Assembly: GCF_020497125.1 (NCBI RefSeq) | Contig: NC_059079.1 | Location: 14,155,553-14,219,552, forward strand | Direction: 5' to 3' | DNA from: Mauremys mutica | Lineage: Eukaryota > Chordata > Testudines > Geoemydidae | DNA length: 64,000 bases | Shown: one piece after another, positions 12,961 through 23,440 of the stretch | Position numbering within the stretch: position 1 is the first letter of the stretch | How the letters are laid out: every line of letters begins with the position of its first letter | Notes under the pieces: generated by a model | Databases searched by the model: none | The model's input: the letters and a program-made list of their open reading frames with translations, nothing else | What the model was told of the DNA's origin: nothing | Made by a program: the position numbers and the translations under genes

Positions 12961-14009
12961 GATGCTACTACTTTTGATGCCCGGTAGCTGCCTCAAGTCA
13001 CCATCCTTGACTATTGGTATCACTTCATCCTGTGGAGCCACAGGTCAAGGGGCTTGCAGTGGATCTTTCACAGGCTGAGCTAAAAAAGGAAAATCAATTT
13101 CAATCCTCGTAAGATGAAACCACTGATGTGTGCAAACACTAATGTCCAGAAGGCAGATCCCCAGAGACATGAGGGTGGCTGTCTTCCATCCATATCTTGA
13201 GGGGCTGTTAAAGGGAGAACAGTGCCAATGTGCAGTCCACAGACTAAATTCTTTCTATACCACTGGGGACAATAAGTTTTGAACTCATATGCCATGGTGA
13301 TTAAATGCACTGTGAGAAAAAAAGAATAGTTGGAAAAAAAATCCAGCATATTTAAGGCAAGTGTGTAATGCATGTAATTAGAGAAATTAATGACAACTGT
13401 GTAAACTAGATGCTAATTTCACCTACAGTTTGACTTCAGAAGTCTGAAAATATGCCTTTTAGCTCTCTGTTTTAGATATCAACTGCATTTAGACTGCTCA
13501 ACAAACAACAAAAAATCTCATAAGGGCCTCTTCAAAAAAATGTACATATCTGAATGAACATCAAGCCAATGTTTAGCAATAATTTCCTTTTTGCTTAAGT
13601 GAGTATAGCAGCAAGAAAAAGAAAAACAGTAAGTGATACAATATTTTCTTCAATCATTTCATATAATTGTGTGTCTTGCAATGGAAACATACTGTGAAAT
13701 AGCTTCAGAGATGAGTTTCATCAACAATAAGGTTTTTTCTGTTTGAGTAGTTGAAAACAATAAAAGTGATTAAGCATTTTAGTTGAGTATTCAAAATTTA
13801 AGCAAACGGAAGAAAAATCCCCTTTTAAACAAGAATTTGGCTTTTTAAACTATTTTGGTGAAGAATCTAAAGTTTAGTTTATTGTGCTGAAATGAAGAGA
13901 ACACAACTTTCCAGTGAAACTAAAGCTAAACAGTGATCTACAAGCGCCAGGATTAATAAAAAACAAAACAAAACATTCTGGTACTTGATTGTTCACAACC
14001 CTCTCCCAT
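12961..14009. other. No gene seen
   Basis: AT-rich, only short frames, no recognised repeat. Local A-rich runs occur at 13315-13345 and 13950-13975. Confidence 0.5.
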
Positions 14010-14140
14010 AATTTTATTATTATTATTTATATTGTGGTGGTGCTTAGGGGCTCCAGTCATGGATCAGGACTCCATTGTGCTAGGTGGTCTACAAACAGAC
14101 CAAAAACCAATTACTCCTGCACCAAAGACTGAACACTCTC
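14010..14140 (-). repeat. MIR/CORE-type SINE fragment
   Basis: Begins with a (TTA)n-like tail (attattattattat) followed by gcttaggggctccagtcatgg and ccattgtgctaggtggtctacaaac. I recognise this as the reverse strand of the 3' part of a MIR-like amniote SINE. It is truncated before the tRNA-like head. Confidence 0.65.
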
Positions 14141-15269
14141 AGAAATGTTCCAGTGAATCTCCCTGAGATTCTACCCAAACATTCAAATTGTGATTTCTTT
14201 CACAATCTAATGCATTCCAAACGTGAATCAAGCCAATAGGAACACCCTACTGTAGTTAAGAGCTTGCGATCACAGTATTTTGAACACTAATTCACTTAAG
14301 GGCATATATTAAAACCTCTCTGAATGGCCTTCCTCCCACAGTTCTTATTAGGTCTTACTATGAAAATTTTTATCGAATTCCATTCTATTAAAGCCAATTT
14401 TCACTTTTTTTTTAAACCCAGCTCCTTGACTGTGCATTGTTGGAACTGCAAGGAGCTGGAATCCCTCATCTTGTCTGTAATTTTTAAAAAGGACACTAAT
14501 AATGAGACTAGGGGAGGTTTGCAGTGTTATGCATTAACAGAGAGCCATCAGTAAGTGTGCAAACTTTCAACGTGAACATTTTGTCCCCTTACTCCTGAGT
14601 AACTTTTACGCAGGTGTACGGTGCAATTGCAGAATCAGGCCCTTAGGAGAGGATTAGCTTTAAATCAGGGAGCTTAGTTTTAACCATAATGTTATGGACT
14701 GCCAGGGGATCCAGGCTCCGGGGATAGCCCTATTACACAGAACCATCGATATTTAAGCAACTCCGTAAAGTCGGCATTTCCACTTCTCCTCCCTTAGGTT
14801 CTAAATATTTCCACAATAAATTTCCATCAGACAATCCCGTTTGCGGTTGGTTTTCAACTCCCAATACATCTTCCGAGAAAGAAAACAAATACACAGATGA
14901 GTGCTTTTAAAATGCGCCCTCAGCTAACACGCTCCTTATTTAAAACTACTCTAGACAGCAGCAATACATTCAGGAGGCGCATTATCAAAAAGACAGACTG
15001 CAGGTGTAAGATCATCTCCGACCAGCCATCGGTGTACAGACGGGCTGCAAGCCCCGTGGAACTGGAGCAGACACTAGCAATGCGGCTCATTTCAATGTGT
15101 ACTTTTAGGGTTTCTGGAGGGTGGGGGCTTGGGGATGTTTGCAAAAGCGCTGTTCAAGATCAGAAACAAAGCTCTGAACGTGGGATTGGCAATTGCCTCC
15201 CCAACAGCCCCCGGGAACCCCCAAACGCCAACAACATAACGGTGCGTAACAGCGAGCGCAAGACAAGGG
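14141..15269. other. No gene identified; approach to the CpG island
   Basis: AT-rich up to about 14890, then base composition rises steadily. A 132-codon plus-strand frame at about 14897-15295 is open but resembles nothing I know and overlaps open minus-strand frames, as expected in GC-rising sequence. It could be 3' flanking or regulatory sequence of the island next to it. Confidence 0.4.
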
Positions 15270-16640
15270 GCGTCTTGGTTGCGGGGCTGTCATAATAACA
15301 TGGCTGTGCGTGGAGCGCTAATTGAACCATGGGAAGGACTGCTCGGTCACCCACTCCGCTTCCCCCCATCCGCAGCGCGTCGGCAGGAGCCCGGGGATCC
15401 TCAAGACAAAAATCACTCAACCAGGTCACGTTTGCTGTCGGCTTTCCTCTCTGCGTGGGCTCCAGGGGCTGGTGTGTTCTGGGGTGAGGCTGGCGTGGCT
15501 GTGCGCTTGGTTGGGGCCGGGCACCTCTGGGACACGAGATTTCAGACCGAATCTTGGGGGTTTCCACGGATGGCTTAAAAGCCGGGACAGAAAATCCCGT
15601 TTGTTCTGGGGCGGACGGGGAGGGGAGGGAGCAAAGGGGGGGGGTTGCAATGTGCAGATGATGATGGGTAAAAACTGCTGCCAAAGGCTGGAGGAGGAGG
15701 AAATGCTAGTGGCCCTGTAATGAGGGGGGAAGTGAGGCGCTAGGAAGACACTCCTGCCCACCCCACCTGCCCACCACCCCCTCCAGCAGCAATAGGGTGC
15801 TGCCCTCTGTCCCACATCCCTTCTCCTACACGCAGCGGCCACCTGACCTCCCCACTCACCAAGGAGGCAGTGCCTGGGGCCGCCCGCCCTCCTTCCACGG
15901 GGGCAACCAGGCAACTCTTCAGGGGAGCAACAAGGCGCCCCCCCCTCCTTGCCCCCTCGCTCCACCACAACTGCACGTGGCAGCTGGCACCCAACTCCAA
16001 CATGGCAATAGCCGGGCAACCCCTCCTCTCCCCCCCCCCAGTCCGTCCCGTTCCCAAAGTCCCACCCCCGGCCCCAGACGGAGAGCCCGGAGTTGTGATG
16101 CCAGCAGAGAAGAGGCGGCACTTCTCCTCGCTCTTGCTATTCGGTGCCACCCAGGAGAAGCCCCCGCTGCTGTGCACGTCTCCGGGAACAGGCTCAGACT
16201 GCGCGACAAGCGTCTCATCCACCCACTCCCCCCATCCGCCGCCGCCGCCAGTCCCCGCTTGCCTGGGGACAGAGACTCGCCGCACTAACCTGCCGCGGCA
16301 AACCCCGGCGTCCCCCTGCTCCCCATGGCGCGCGCTGCAGCGGCTCCGGCTCCTTCCCGCGCACGTGGCGCGGCCGCCCCGGGAGAGCCGCTTCCCCGGG
16401 CGCCTGCCCCCGCCGAGCCCCGGCCGCGCGCCGCCGAGCCCACAGGCGGGGAGGAGACGATCCCGGGTCGCCGCCTCCTCTCCAGAGGCGAGCGGGGGTG
16501 GGGGCGTGCGGGTGCCGGGGAGGGGGGTGCGCAGAGCGGCTCCCTCCCCAGCCCGCTCAGTCTCCCCGGCGGGGAGGGCAGCATCGCTGCTCACAGATTG
16601 TCTCACCACCACCCACCCTGCCGCCCCGGGCTCTTGTGCT
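15270..16640. promoter_or_regulatory. CpG island, probable host promoter
   Basis: Strongly GC-rich and CpG-dense compared with the AT-rich surroundings, densest at 16220-16570 (gcgcgcgccgccgag, GC-box-like gggcgg/ccgccc runs). All six frames open up here, which is composition and not coding. Unmethylated islands of this size usually mark transcription starts. The direction is not certain; a consensus splice donor on the minus strand at 16290/16289 favours transcription toward lower coordinates. No gene could be named. Confidence 0.65.
16290..16580 (-). other. Candidate minus-strand first exon in the CpG island
   Basis: On the minus strand the sequence reads GGCAG|GTTAGTG at 16294-16283, a good splice donor after base 16290. 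An ATG at 16326-16324 in a favourable context (GCGCGCCATGGGG) opens a frame MGSRGTPGFAAA that runs into the donor after 12 codons plus one base. The 5' boundary is not visible; 16580 is only the upper edge of the densest CpG block. No second exon could be linked. The Ala/Gly-rich start resembles many signal or leader segments but identifies nothing. Confidence 0.25.
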
Positions 16641-16652
16641 GTCCTGGGGCCT

Positions 16653-16772
16653 AGGGTGACCAGACAGCACGTGTGAAAAATCAGGACGGGGTAGGGGGTA
16701 ATAGGAGCCTGTATAAGAAAAAGCCCCCAAAATCAGGACTGTCCCTATAAAATCAGGACATCTGGTCACCCT
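16653..16772. mobile_element. 120-bp miniature element with AGGGTGACCAGA ends, copy 2
   Basis: The ends AGGGTGACCAGACAGC / ATCTGGTCACCCT and interior (taataggagcctgtataag) match the copy at 4859-4980. The flanking bases are CT and AC, so the element is bounded by TA on both sides, which would fit a TA target duplication. It sits at the edge of the CpG island. Non-coding. Confidence 0.8.
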
Positions 16773-17730
16773 ACCCAGTCCGGTGCACAGCGGGTAAGGC
16801 ACCAGCCCGGGACCAAGAGGACATGCGGCAGGACCTCTCCCCCTCCCACCCCCAGGAGCGCGGACATTTCCCTCCAGCCCCTGGCACAGCTGCCCTGGGC
16901 CCTACCCCACAAGTTCTGCAGGTCGGCCGCCCCCACGCATGGGTGGCTCCCGCCCACTCCTGCCTCTCATCTTGCTGCACTAAACAGACAGCTGCCGGGT
17001 GCCACCTGCGTCCCAGGCGCTCCCATCCCGGCGGGAATGCAGGGCAGTGCCAGGGGCCAAGGGGGTAGCCACCAGCTGTCGTCCATACAGCGGGCACGGC
17101 TTCGAAGGGCCGCCATGACCACAACAGGGCTAAGCGATGCAAGAGCCCAAGCAGAGCAGCTAGTCCAGCCCTGGGCCAGCGCAGGATGCTCCCACACGCC
17201 CCTTAGGGGCCCTAGGCATTCAACAAGGGAGAGCCTTTTGCACACTTCTTCCCAGTGCGGCAGCCATTTCTCCGCCATCTGAACCAAACAGCCAGTGTAG
17301 GGCCTCGCCCTGCAAACGTCCGACAAGAAACAGGTTTCTTGGAAAGCTGCGTGGTGTTGGTGCCGCCACAGAAGACCCCATAATAGCTGCTGCTAATGGG
17401 GTGGTTTTTTCCCTCCTGGCTTCTCTCAGTCACCCATGAAAATTTAATGAGGCATTGAGGGCTGTTACCTTCAGAGTCAATGGGGTAAGCATATTTAGCC
17501 TAATGCACTTGCTGCCGAGCCCATAGGTCTATTGCAAGCAGATCAGGAATCCTAGAGAGACTCTCCTTTCAACACACAATTCACGACCCATTAAACTTAT
17601 TCTGTGATAACAGCTTCTGTACAAACGTAGAACCATACAAAACAGAGGCTGTCATGCACTTCCTGAAAAGATTTACATATAGAGGAGAAGTACATTCCGG
17701 AGGTTAGTTCCTTTACCAGATTTATCTCCA
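16773..17730. other. No gene identified; GC-rich shoulder of the island
   Basis: GC-rich to about 17230, with overlapping low-complexity frames on both strands that show no motif. It then falls to ordinary composition. Could include transcribed flanking sequence of the island, but nothing supports an exon. Confidence 0.4.
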
Positions 17731-17733
17731 ATC

Positions 17734-17736
17734 AAC

Positions 17737-17778
<42 letters not shown>
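17734..17778. repeat. (CA)n microsatellite
   Basis: About 45 bases of CA repeats with two CATA interruptions near the left end. Confidence 0.95.
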
Positions 17779-17782
<4 letters not shown>

Positions 17783-18203
17783 AATCGACCACAGCTAACC
17801 AGATAAATTGCAAAAGGAAAAACAATTCTAAGTCACAAAGGTCTGGATCTTTCTTCCATTGAAGTCAGTGGGGAAAATTCCTCTAACAGAATAACTAATC
17901 AGATTCAAAATTATAAACAATATCTTACTTTTATAGCCCCTTTCATCTTAAAAGATCCTATAACACACCACCAAATTAGCAAACTCATCATCAAAAATAC
18001 ACATAGGGAAAACATATATACTTCTCACACTAGTGAAATAGACTTTTCTGAGGCAAATATGACAACTGTTAAACAGGGCAAAGGAGTTCCCATCTAAGAG
18101 TTAAAGGGAAAACTTGAAGAATACCATGGCATACACAAATGAAACTGTAGGAGAAATGTAGGTAGGAAGAATGCAAGAAGTAAATACTGTAAATGCATTA
18201 AAA

Positions 18204-18564
18204 CAGGGGTAGCCAACCTGTGGCTCTGGAGCCACATGCAGCTCTTCAGAAGTTAATATTCGGCTCCTGGGGCTGGAGTTACAGGCACCAATTTTCCAAT
18301 GTGCCAGACGGTGTTCACTGTTCAACCCCTGGCTCTGCCACAGGCCCTGCCCCCACTCCACCCCCTCCCAAGCCTCCTGCATGCCACAAAACAGCTGATC
18401 GGGAGGTGTGGAGAGGGAGGGAGAGGCACTGATCTGCAGGGCTGCCGGTAGGTGGGAGGTGCTGGGAGGGGAGCTGATGGGGGGCTGCTGACGTATTACT
18501 GTGGCTCTTTGGCAATGTACATTGGTAAATTCTGGCTCCTTCTCAGGCTCAGGTTGGCCCCCTT
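18204..18564. mobile_element. Non-autonomous hAT element with 8-bp target duplication
   Basis: Starts CAGGGGTAGCCAACCTG, and its right end read on the other strand is AAGGGGGCCAACCTGAG. It is flanked by the identical 8-mer CATTAAAA at 18196-18203 and 18565-18572. The CAGGGG start and 8-bp duplication are hallmarks of the hAT superfamily. Interior non-coding (tggctctttggcaatgtac). 361 bp. Confidence 0.88.
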
Positions 18565-18617
18565 CATTAAAATAATATGTGAAACTCACTGTTTCAAACC
18601 TCTTGCATTATGGTTGA

Positions 18618-19158
18618 TATACACCTCTACCCCAATAGAACATGAATTCGGATATAATGCAGTAAAGCAGCGGGGAGCCCCAGGCCCTTTAAAGTGCCAC
18701 CTGAGCCCCGCTGCTTTACCGCGTTATATCCGAATTCATTTGGCACCCCGGACCCTTTAAATCACCACCGGAGCCCCGCTGCCAGAGCTCCGGCGGTGAT
18801 TTAAAGGGACCAGGGCGCCTCACAGCAGCTGGAGCACCAGGCCCTTTAAATCCCCATCGGCGCTCTGGCAGCCAGGCTCAGGTGGTGATTTAAAGGGCCA
18901 GAGGCTCCAGCTGCTGCAGGGAGCCCCAGGCCCTTTAAATCCCTGCCCAAGCCCTGCTGCCAGAGCTCCAGCGGTGATTTAAAGGGCCCAGGGCTCCCTG
19001 CAGCGGCTGGAGCACCGGGCCCTTTAAATCACCACTGGGGAAGCCAGTCCAGCCGATACGCTGTACCGGACCAAACTCAATATAATGCAGTCTCACCTAT
19101 ATGGCAGTGAGATTTTTTGGCTCCTGAGGACCACATTATATCAGGGTAGAGGTGTATA
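18618..19158. mobile_element. Tc1/mariner-like miniature element with internal hairpin array
   Basis: The ends are TATACACCTCTACCCC (left) and GGGTAGAGGTGTATA (right), a clean inverted repeat beginning at TA. Subterminal blocks (gaattcggatataatgcag, ataatgcagtctcacc) resemble the ends. The interior is built from repeated CCCTTTAAATCACC...GGTGATTTAAAGGG hairpins at about 18749-18807, 18839-18897 and 18929-18985. Non-coding, 541 bp. Assigned to Tc1/mariner by the TA border only. Confidence 0.75.
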
Positions 19159-19180
19159 TATATATGTATATATATATAGC
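19151..19180. repeat. (TA)n tract
   Basis: Short TA-rich simple repeat (tatatatatatgtatatata) that directly follows and overlaps the right end of the preceding element. Confidence 0.8.
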
Positions 19181-19776
19181 ACCCATCACTGCAGTATCCA
19201 GTCTGTTATATTTTTAAAATAACTGTTAGAATAGTCCAATAACCCTTGTAATGTATTTGATAATTACAATACTTTTCAAAAGCCAAATCCCAGTTGTCAG
19301 TTTCCATCCAAAAACTTGTATTCTCACAATCTACTTTTACTGCAAAGTGACTTTCCTCAGTTCCATTTACTGGAGAAATTACAGCTGGGACTATAAATGG
19401 AGCCTCAGGGAGCATATACCTGCAGACCTTTGTCTATGATGGTATCTAGTAGCAATAAGTCTTCCCTTCAGTAAGGATTTTGCCTTCAGAAGAAATGCAT
19501 AAACAGTCCAAAGGCAGCAACTAAAAGTCACATTTCCGGTAACTTCTTGGGACCATTTATTTGACTAGGATTGTTTTTCATAAAAGGTATGGAAATATAA
19601 GAAAACAGTTTTGTGAATTCTAGATTCCTCAAAATGCATGCTTCAGATTAGTCAATGCAATAGTGTACAAGATGCCCCACATGAAGCTTGCCCTCACACA
19701 CTGATCAGGAAGTTGTATCTGCCATGTAGCCAGCCTGTCACAAGTCTTCTATGCACAGGAAAGATGCTACATGTTG
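19181..19776. other. No gene seen
   Basis: Ordinary AT-rich sequence with short frames on both strands and no recognised repeat. Confidence 0.5.
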
Positions 19777-20175
19777 AGGCCATGTCTACATTACAAAATT
19801 ATGTCAACCTAATTTACATCGACATACAGTCACCGCAGTTATTAAATTGCTTGTGAGTGCACACTTGGCTTCTTGTTTCTGGTGCGGATGTGCATCACCG
19901 ACACACTTGTATTGATTGTATTGTCAGTTTGGGTCATTGTGGGAGGGCTCTTGAAAGCCAGTATTAGGCAACGTAAGCAACAGTGTCTACACTGACACAG
20001 TGTTGATCTAATTACATCAACCATGACTTTATGCCATTTGGCGAGGTGGTGTTACTAAAATCAGTGCAGAAAGGCCCTTACATCAGCAAGAACCAAAAAA
20101 ACTGAAGACACTTTCACAGCTAGGTCGACACAAGGAAGCTTATGTTGACCTAACCATGTAGCATAGACCAGGCCT
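19777..20175. mobile_element. Miniature DNA transposon with AGGCCATGTCTACA ends
   Basis: Left AGGCCATGTCTACATTAC and right GTAGCATAGACCAGGCCT form an imperfect inverted repeat. Subterminal pairs also match (gtcaacctaatttacatc / atgttgacctaaccatg). About 399 bp, non-coding. Belongs to the GTCTACA-end group seen repeatedly in the window. No clear target duplication. Confidence 0.7.
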
Positions 20176-21290
20176 CCGTAACAATAGTAAGAACACTTTG
20201 GATAAGAGCAGTTAATTCTAGTCTCATTGCTGAAATTTATAGATGCAAGTCACACTTCCTTACAATATTTTTTTAAATATAAAAGAATGTAATTGCTCAC
20301 CAGATTGTAATATGAATGCAAATGAACTTGCTGTAATTATACTTTGCAATTGTCTACTTTAAAAACTAAGAAAATAGAACAGACCCGAAAAGTAATTTGA
20401 ACTGCAATTCTTCATTGTACCCCTGCATTATGCAAGAGTTACCATACGCAATCTGTTCTGTTTTAATGTAAAATATTTTTAGTTTATAAATTTGCATCAC
20501 AGGTACCTGAATGAGATCATTTTAATGGTCACAGATTTTTTTTCCAAGTGAACAATGTGACAAAGACATGAGATACAAAAACATAATTAATTCAGTTTGA
20601 GGGAGTCTGAAAGGGCTTGTTAATCTTTTTCTAGGAACCTTAAGTATGGTAAATTCAACATTCCTCCATCCTATATTCTAATCACACTTTATACCATCAC
20701 AGAGTTCCTCCTTAATAAAAAAATTATATATATCAGAGATTAATGGATAAACCCACAACAATCTATACAATACAGGCCAAAAGAGAGGTTATTCCATAGC
20801 AGAGTGTGCCCAGTAAAAGGAACTGAGAGACCCTAACCAGGAATGCCTAACCTAGACAATGCTATTATCATTGCATAATATGAAGATCTGAAACTAACGA
20901 TGTGATACTGTAAACAGACTTGATGTACTGAACGGTTGTCATAGGTAAGGTGCCAGGTCCTCTGTGTAGTACTCTCTCTCTTATGGCACTTAATGATTGA
21001 TAGAGTAACCAAAAGGCAAGCAGAACATTGAGAAGGAAGTCCTATTAGGTTTAAAATAAAGAGGTAAGGATCCATCATAGCATTTTTTTTCTCTAGCAAG
21101 CACTGGTAGAGAGAGTGATGGATCCAAGGTAAAGCCAAAGGCACATAACACAGTCTTATTTGACAGATAATGGAATGTTCTTGTCACTTACAGGTGACTG
21201 GCAATGATTTTTTTTTAAAATTAGACTTGTGCTCTTTTTTGTTTCTTTGTGATACACAGAAAGGTCTGAAAGACTCCCTGCCCTCTCCTT
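20176..21290. other. No gene seen
   Basis: AT-rich, no frame above about 100 codons and no motif. A few homopolymer runs only. Confidence 0.5.
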
Positions 21291-21518
21291 TACAGGTCTG
21301 TCGCATCTTATGCACATTTAACATGCACAATTTCAGCTTTACGCAGTCAGCAAAAACAAAAAAACAAAAAACAAAAAGAAAAATAATTTGAATCCTGTAA
21401 CTGTAGAGCGGGCGATTCCACCTGCCATTCAACTCAATGTAATTTTGACTATACACGGTTTTCGCTTTACGCACTAACCATGGAACGAAACCCCCGCATA
21501 AGATGAGACTCGCCTGTA
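21291..21518. mobile_element. Tc1/mariner-like miniature element
   Basis: Left TACAGGTCTGTCGCATCTTA and right, read on the other strand, TACAGGCGAGTCTCATCTTA, an inverted repeat of about 23 bp with few mismatches, starting at TA. A second inner inverted pair surrounds an A-rich loop (aaaaacaaaaaaacaaaaaa). 228 bp, non-coding. Confidence 0.75.
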
Positions 21519-21558
21519 CTTTCCAAAAAGAGAAAAAAAATTCTGTTTATTTTTCTTA

Positions 21559-21617
21559 AACATTAGAAGTACCATGTGTATTCATCCACAAAAGCTTATG
21601 CTCCAATACGTCTGTTA
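21559..21617 (+). repeat. Penelope-like retroelement tail, left part, with degenerate hammerhead ribozyme core
   Basis: The phrase ccacaaaagcttatgctccaa followed by tacgtctgttag is the left half of a widespread amniote repeat whose consensus holds a hammerhead core (CTGANGA, stem II, GAAA). Here stem II is partly kept (gtgta-ttca-tccac), GAAA reads AAAA and the CTGANGA box is lost. The element resumes after the insertion at 21618-21913. The Penelope assignment is from memory of the family and is not tested. Confidence 0.55.
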
Positions 21618-21913
21618 GGGCTAGTCTACACTTACCAGCCGGGTCGACGCGGTGAGTTCGACTTCTCGGAGTTCGAACTATCGCGTCTAATCTGGACGCG
21701 ATAGTTCGAACTCCGGAAGCGCCGCGGTCGACTCCGGTACTCCACCACTGCAAAAGGCGGTGGCGGAGTCAACCTTGGAGCCGCGGACTTCGATTCCGCG
21801 GCGTCTGGACGGGTGAGTAGTTCGAACTAGGGTACTTCGAATTCAGCTACGCTATTCACGTAGCTGAATTTGCGTACCCTAGTTCGACCCCCCTTCTTAG
21901 TGTGGACCAGCCC
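21618..21913. mobile_element. PIF/Harbinger-type miniature element inserted in a Penelope-like tail
   Basis: The ends GGGCTAGTCTACACTTA and TTAGTGTGGACCAGCCC are inverted repeats. The left end closely matches the end of the complete Harbinger at 32752 (GGGCTTGGCTACACTTAC). The flanks are TTA and TTT, a near 3-bp duplication as Harbinger makes. The interior contains a perfect hairpin at about 21670-21710 (arms GTTCGAACTATCGCGTC) and a second at 21827-21889. CpG-rich and non-coding, probably young. Confidence 0.8.
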
Positions 21914-21986
21914 TTTGACTATAAGGTGCCACAGGACTCTGTGTCGCTTTTTACAGATCCAGACTAACACGGTTACTCCTCTGATA
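21914..21986 (+). repeat. Penelope-like retroelement tail, right part
   Basis: Continues the segment ending at 21617: actataaggtgccacaggac, then tccagactaacacggttact. Together the two halves form one copy interrupted by the Harbinger-type element. Confidence 0.55.
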
Positions 21987-22195
21987 CCCTTTCCTAATGA
22001 TTCCCAACATTCTGCTAGCTTTTTTGACTGCTGCTGCACATTGAGTGGCTGTTTTCAGAGAACTATCCACAATGACCCCAAGATCTCTTTCTTGAGTGGT
22101 AACAGCTAATTTAGACCTTATCATTTTATATGTATAGTTTAGTTAGGAAATGTTTTCCAATGTGCATTTGCTTTGCATTCAGGTATGTAATGATG
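21987..22195 (-). mobile_element. CR1 LINE fragment, antisense
   Basis: On the minus strand it matches the CR1 reverse transcriptase stretch that reads VDSSLKTST...VKKANRMLGI in the copy at 54.4-56.1 kb; compare ccaagatctctttcttgagt here with the reverse complement of 55313-55333. About 200 bp, no intact frame. Confidence 0.8.
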
Positions 22196-22260
22196 GTACT
22201 TACCTAGGCCATCCCATAATTTGTACCACCATGGCTACAATCAGTCAGAACTAGTCTGAG

Positions 22261-22311
22261 GTATGTCTACTCGAGCTAGAAATTACACCTCCAGCTCCAG
22301 CATAGACATAC
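22261..22311. mobile_element. 51-bp mini-element with perfect 9-bp inverted ends
   Basis: Left GTATGTCTA and right TAGACATAC are perfect inverted repeats. A second pair, gagct / agctc, lies inside. Probably an internally deleted relic of the GTCTACA-end group. Confidence 0.5.
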
Positions 22312-22559
22312 ATTAAAAGAGTACCTAAAGCTCTGAGATAAAAACTGTGTTCACAACTCCCCTCCCCGGCACAATGGAACTCAAAAGCTCGTTTGTGCAG
22401 TGTCCAGTCAAAAACTGTGGAATGCATTAAGGACCATCTCAAACCTCACCATCTTTTGCTCCACGTGCAAGAGGCAATTTCTTTGACTTTGCCTTCTCTA
22501 ACAACACATAGCAACTTCCATATTAAAAACAAATAACTTACCAAAACAAGAAACTCCAC

Positions 22560-22730
22560 TACACACATGGGGTTCTCCCATTGGCATACGTGATCCACCT
22601 CCTTGAGAGACAGTAGCTAGGTCGACGGAAGAATTCTTCCGTCAGCTTACTGCTGTCTAAAGTGCGGGTTAGGTCAGCTTAACTACACCGCTCAGGGGTG
22701 TGGATTTCTTTTTTATAATAGACCAGACAT
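22560..22730. repeat. Fragment of a GTCTACA-type miniature element with a 20-bp perfect palindrome
   Basis: Contains GACGGAAGAATTCTTCCGTC at 22624-22643, a perfect 20-bp palindrome, with further matching arms outside it (agacagtagctaggtc / gcttactgctgtct). The terminal repeats are not both recognisable. Confidence 0.55.
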
Positions 22731-23037
22731 CAGTGGGGCTCTCTGAGGGTGAAGGGGTACACTGATTTAACAAGGGAAAACACAAACTGATTATACACAA
22801 ATAACTATCAAAGGCACATAGTACACAAACTGAGAAAGTAGAACAGACATTCCTTTTTCTCATTAAAGTTTAACAAATGTAGGTGTTACATGTAACTGTG
22901 GTATGGGAAAATTTTCTGATGCAAGTGCGATTTTTAAAGTCAAAGGTGGCTTTTTCAAAACTAGTGTAAATTTGAGTAGATACAACTTGTTTTATTAAAA
23001 ACATTTCCTAATAGAAAAAAGATGTGAAAGATCTCTA

Positions 23038-23440
23038 AGGGTACGTCTACAGTACAAAATTAATTCGAACTTATTCTATTCAAATTTTCGGAAGTGATTT
23101 TATACATTCGGTGTTGTATGTCCCCACAATAGCGCATGAATTCGGCGGAGTGTGTCCACAGTACCAAAGCTAGCATCAAATGTCGGAGCAGTGCACTGTG
23201 GAAAGCTATCCCACAGTTCCTGCAGTCCCCGCCGTCCATTGGAATTGTGGGTTAAGCTCCCAGTGCATGATGGGGCAAAAACATTCTTGTGGGTGTTTCT
23301 GGGTGTGTGCCATCACTCGCTCCTCCCTCCATGAAAGCTACGGCAGACACCATACTGCCAGCAGACGGTGCACACTCTTCACCTTCTTTTACAACTCATT
23401 GACTCACCTACAGGATTCCATCTAACGCTATTAAAAAACA
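23038..23440. mobile_element. Harbinger-related non-autonomous element, left half
   Basis: Starts aagggtacgtctacagtac and continues with phrases I recognise from a common turtle Harbinger derivative (gcagtgcactgtggaaagct, atcccacagttcc, ccattggaattgtggg). The right terminal repeat is not found; the match fades in an A-rich run near 23440. Non-coding here. Confidence 0.6.

Noticed and set aside
15740..16612. Long minus-strand open frame of 290 codons, and several overlapping frames on both strands
   Set aside because: All frames are open because stops are rare in CpG-rich DNA. The translations are low-complexity Gly/Ala/Arg/Pro with no motif.
17734..17778. Z-DNA-type regulatory role for the CA repeat
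   Set aside because: Only a simple repeat is seen. Nothing in the sequence supports a regulatory claim.
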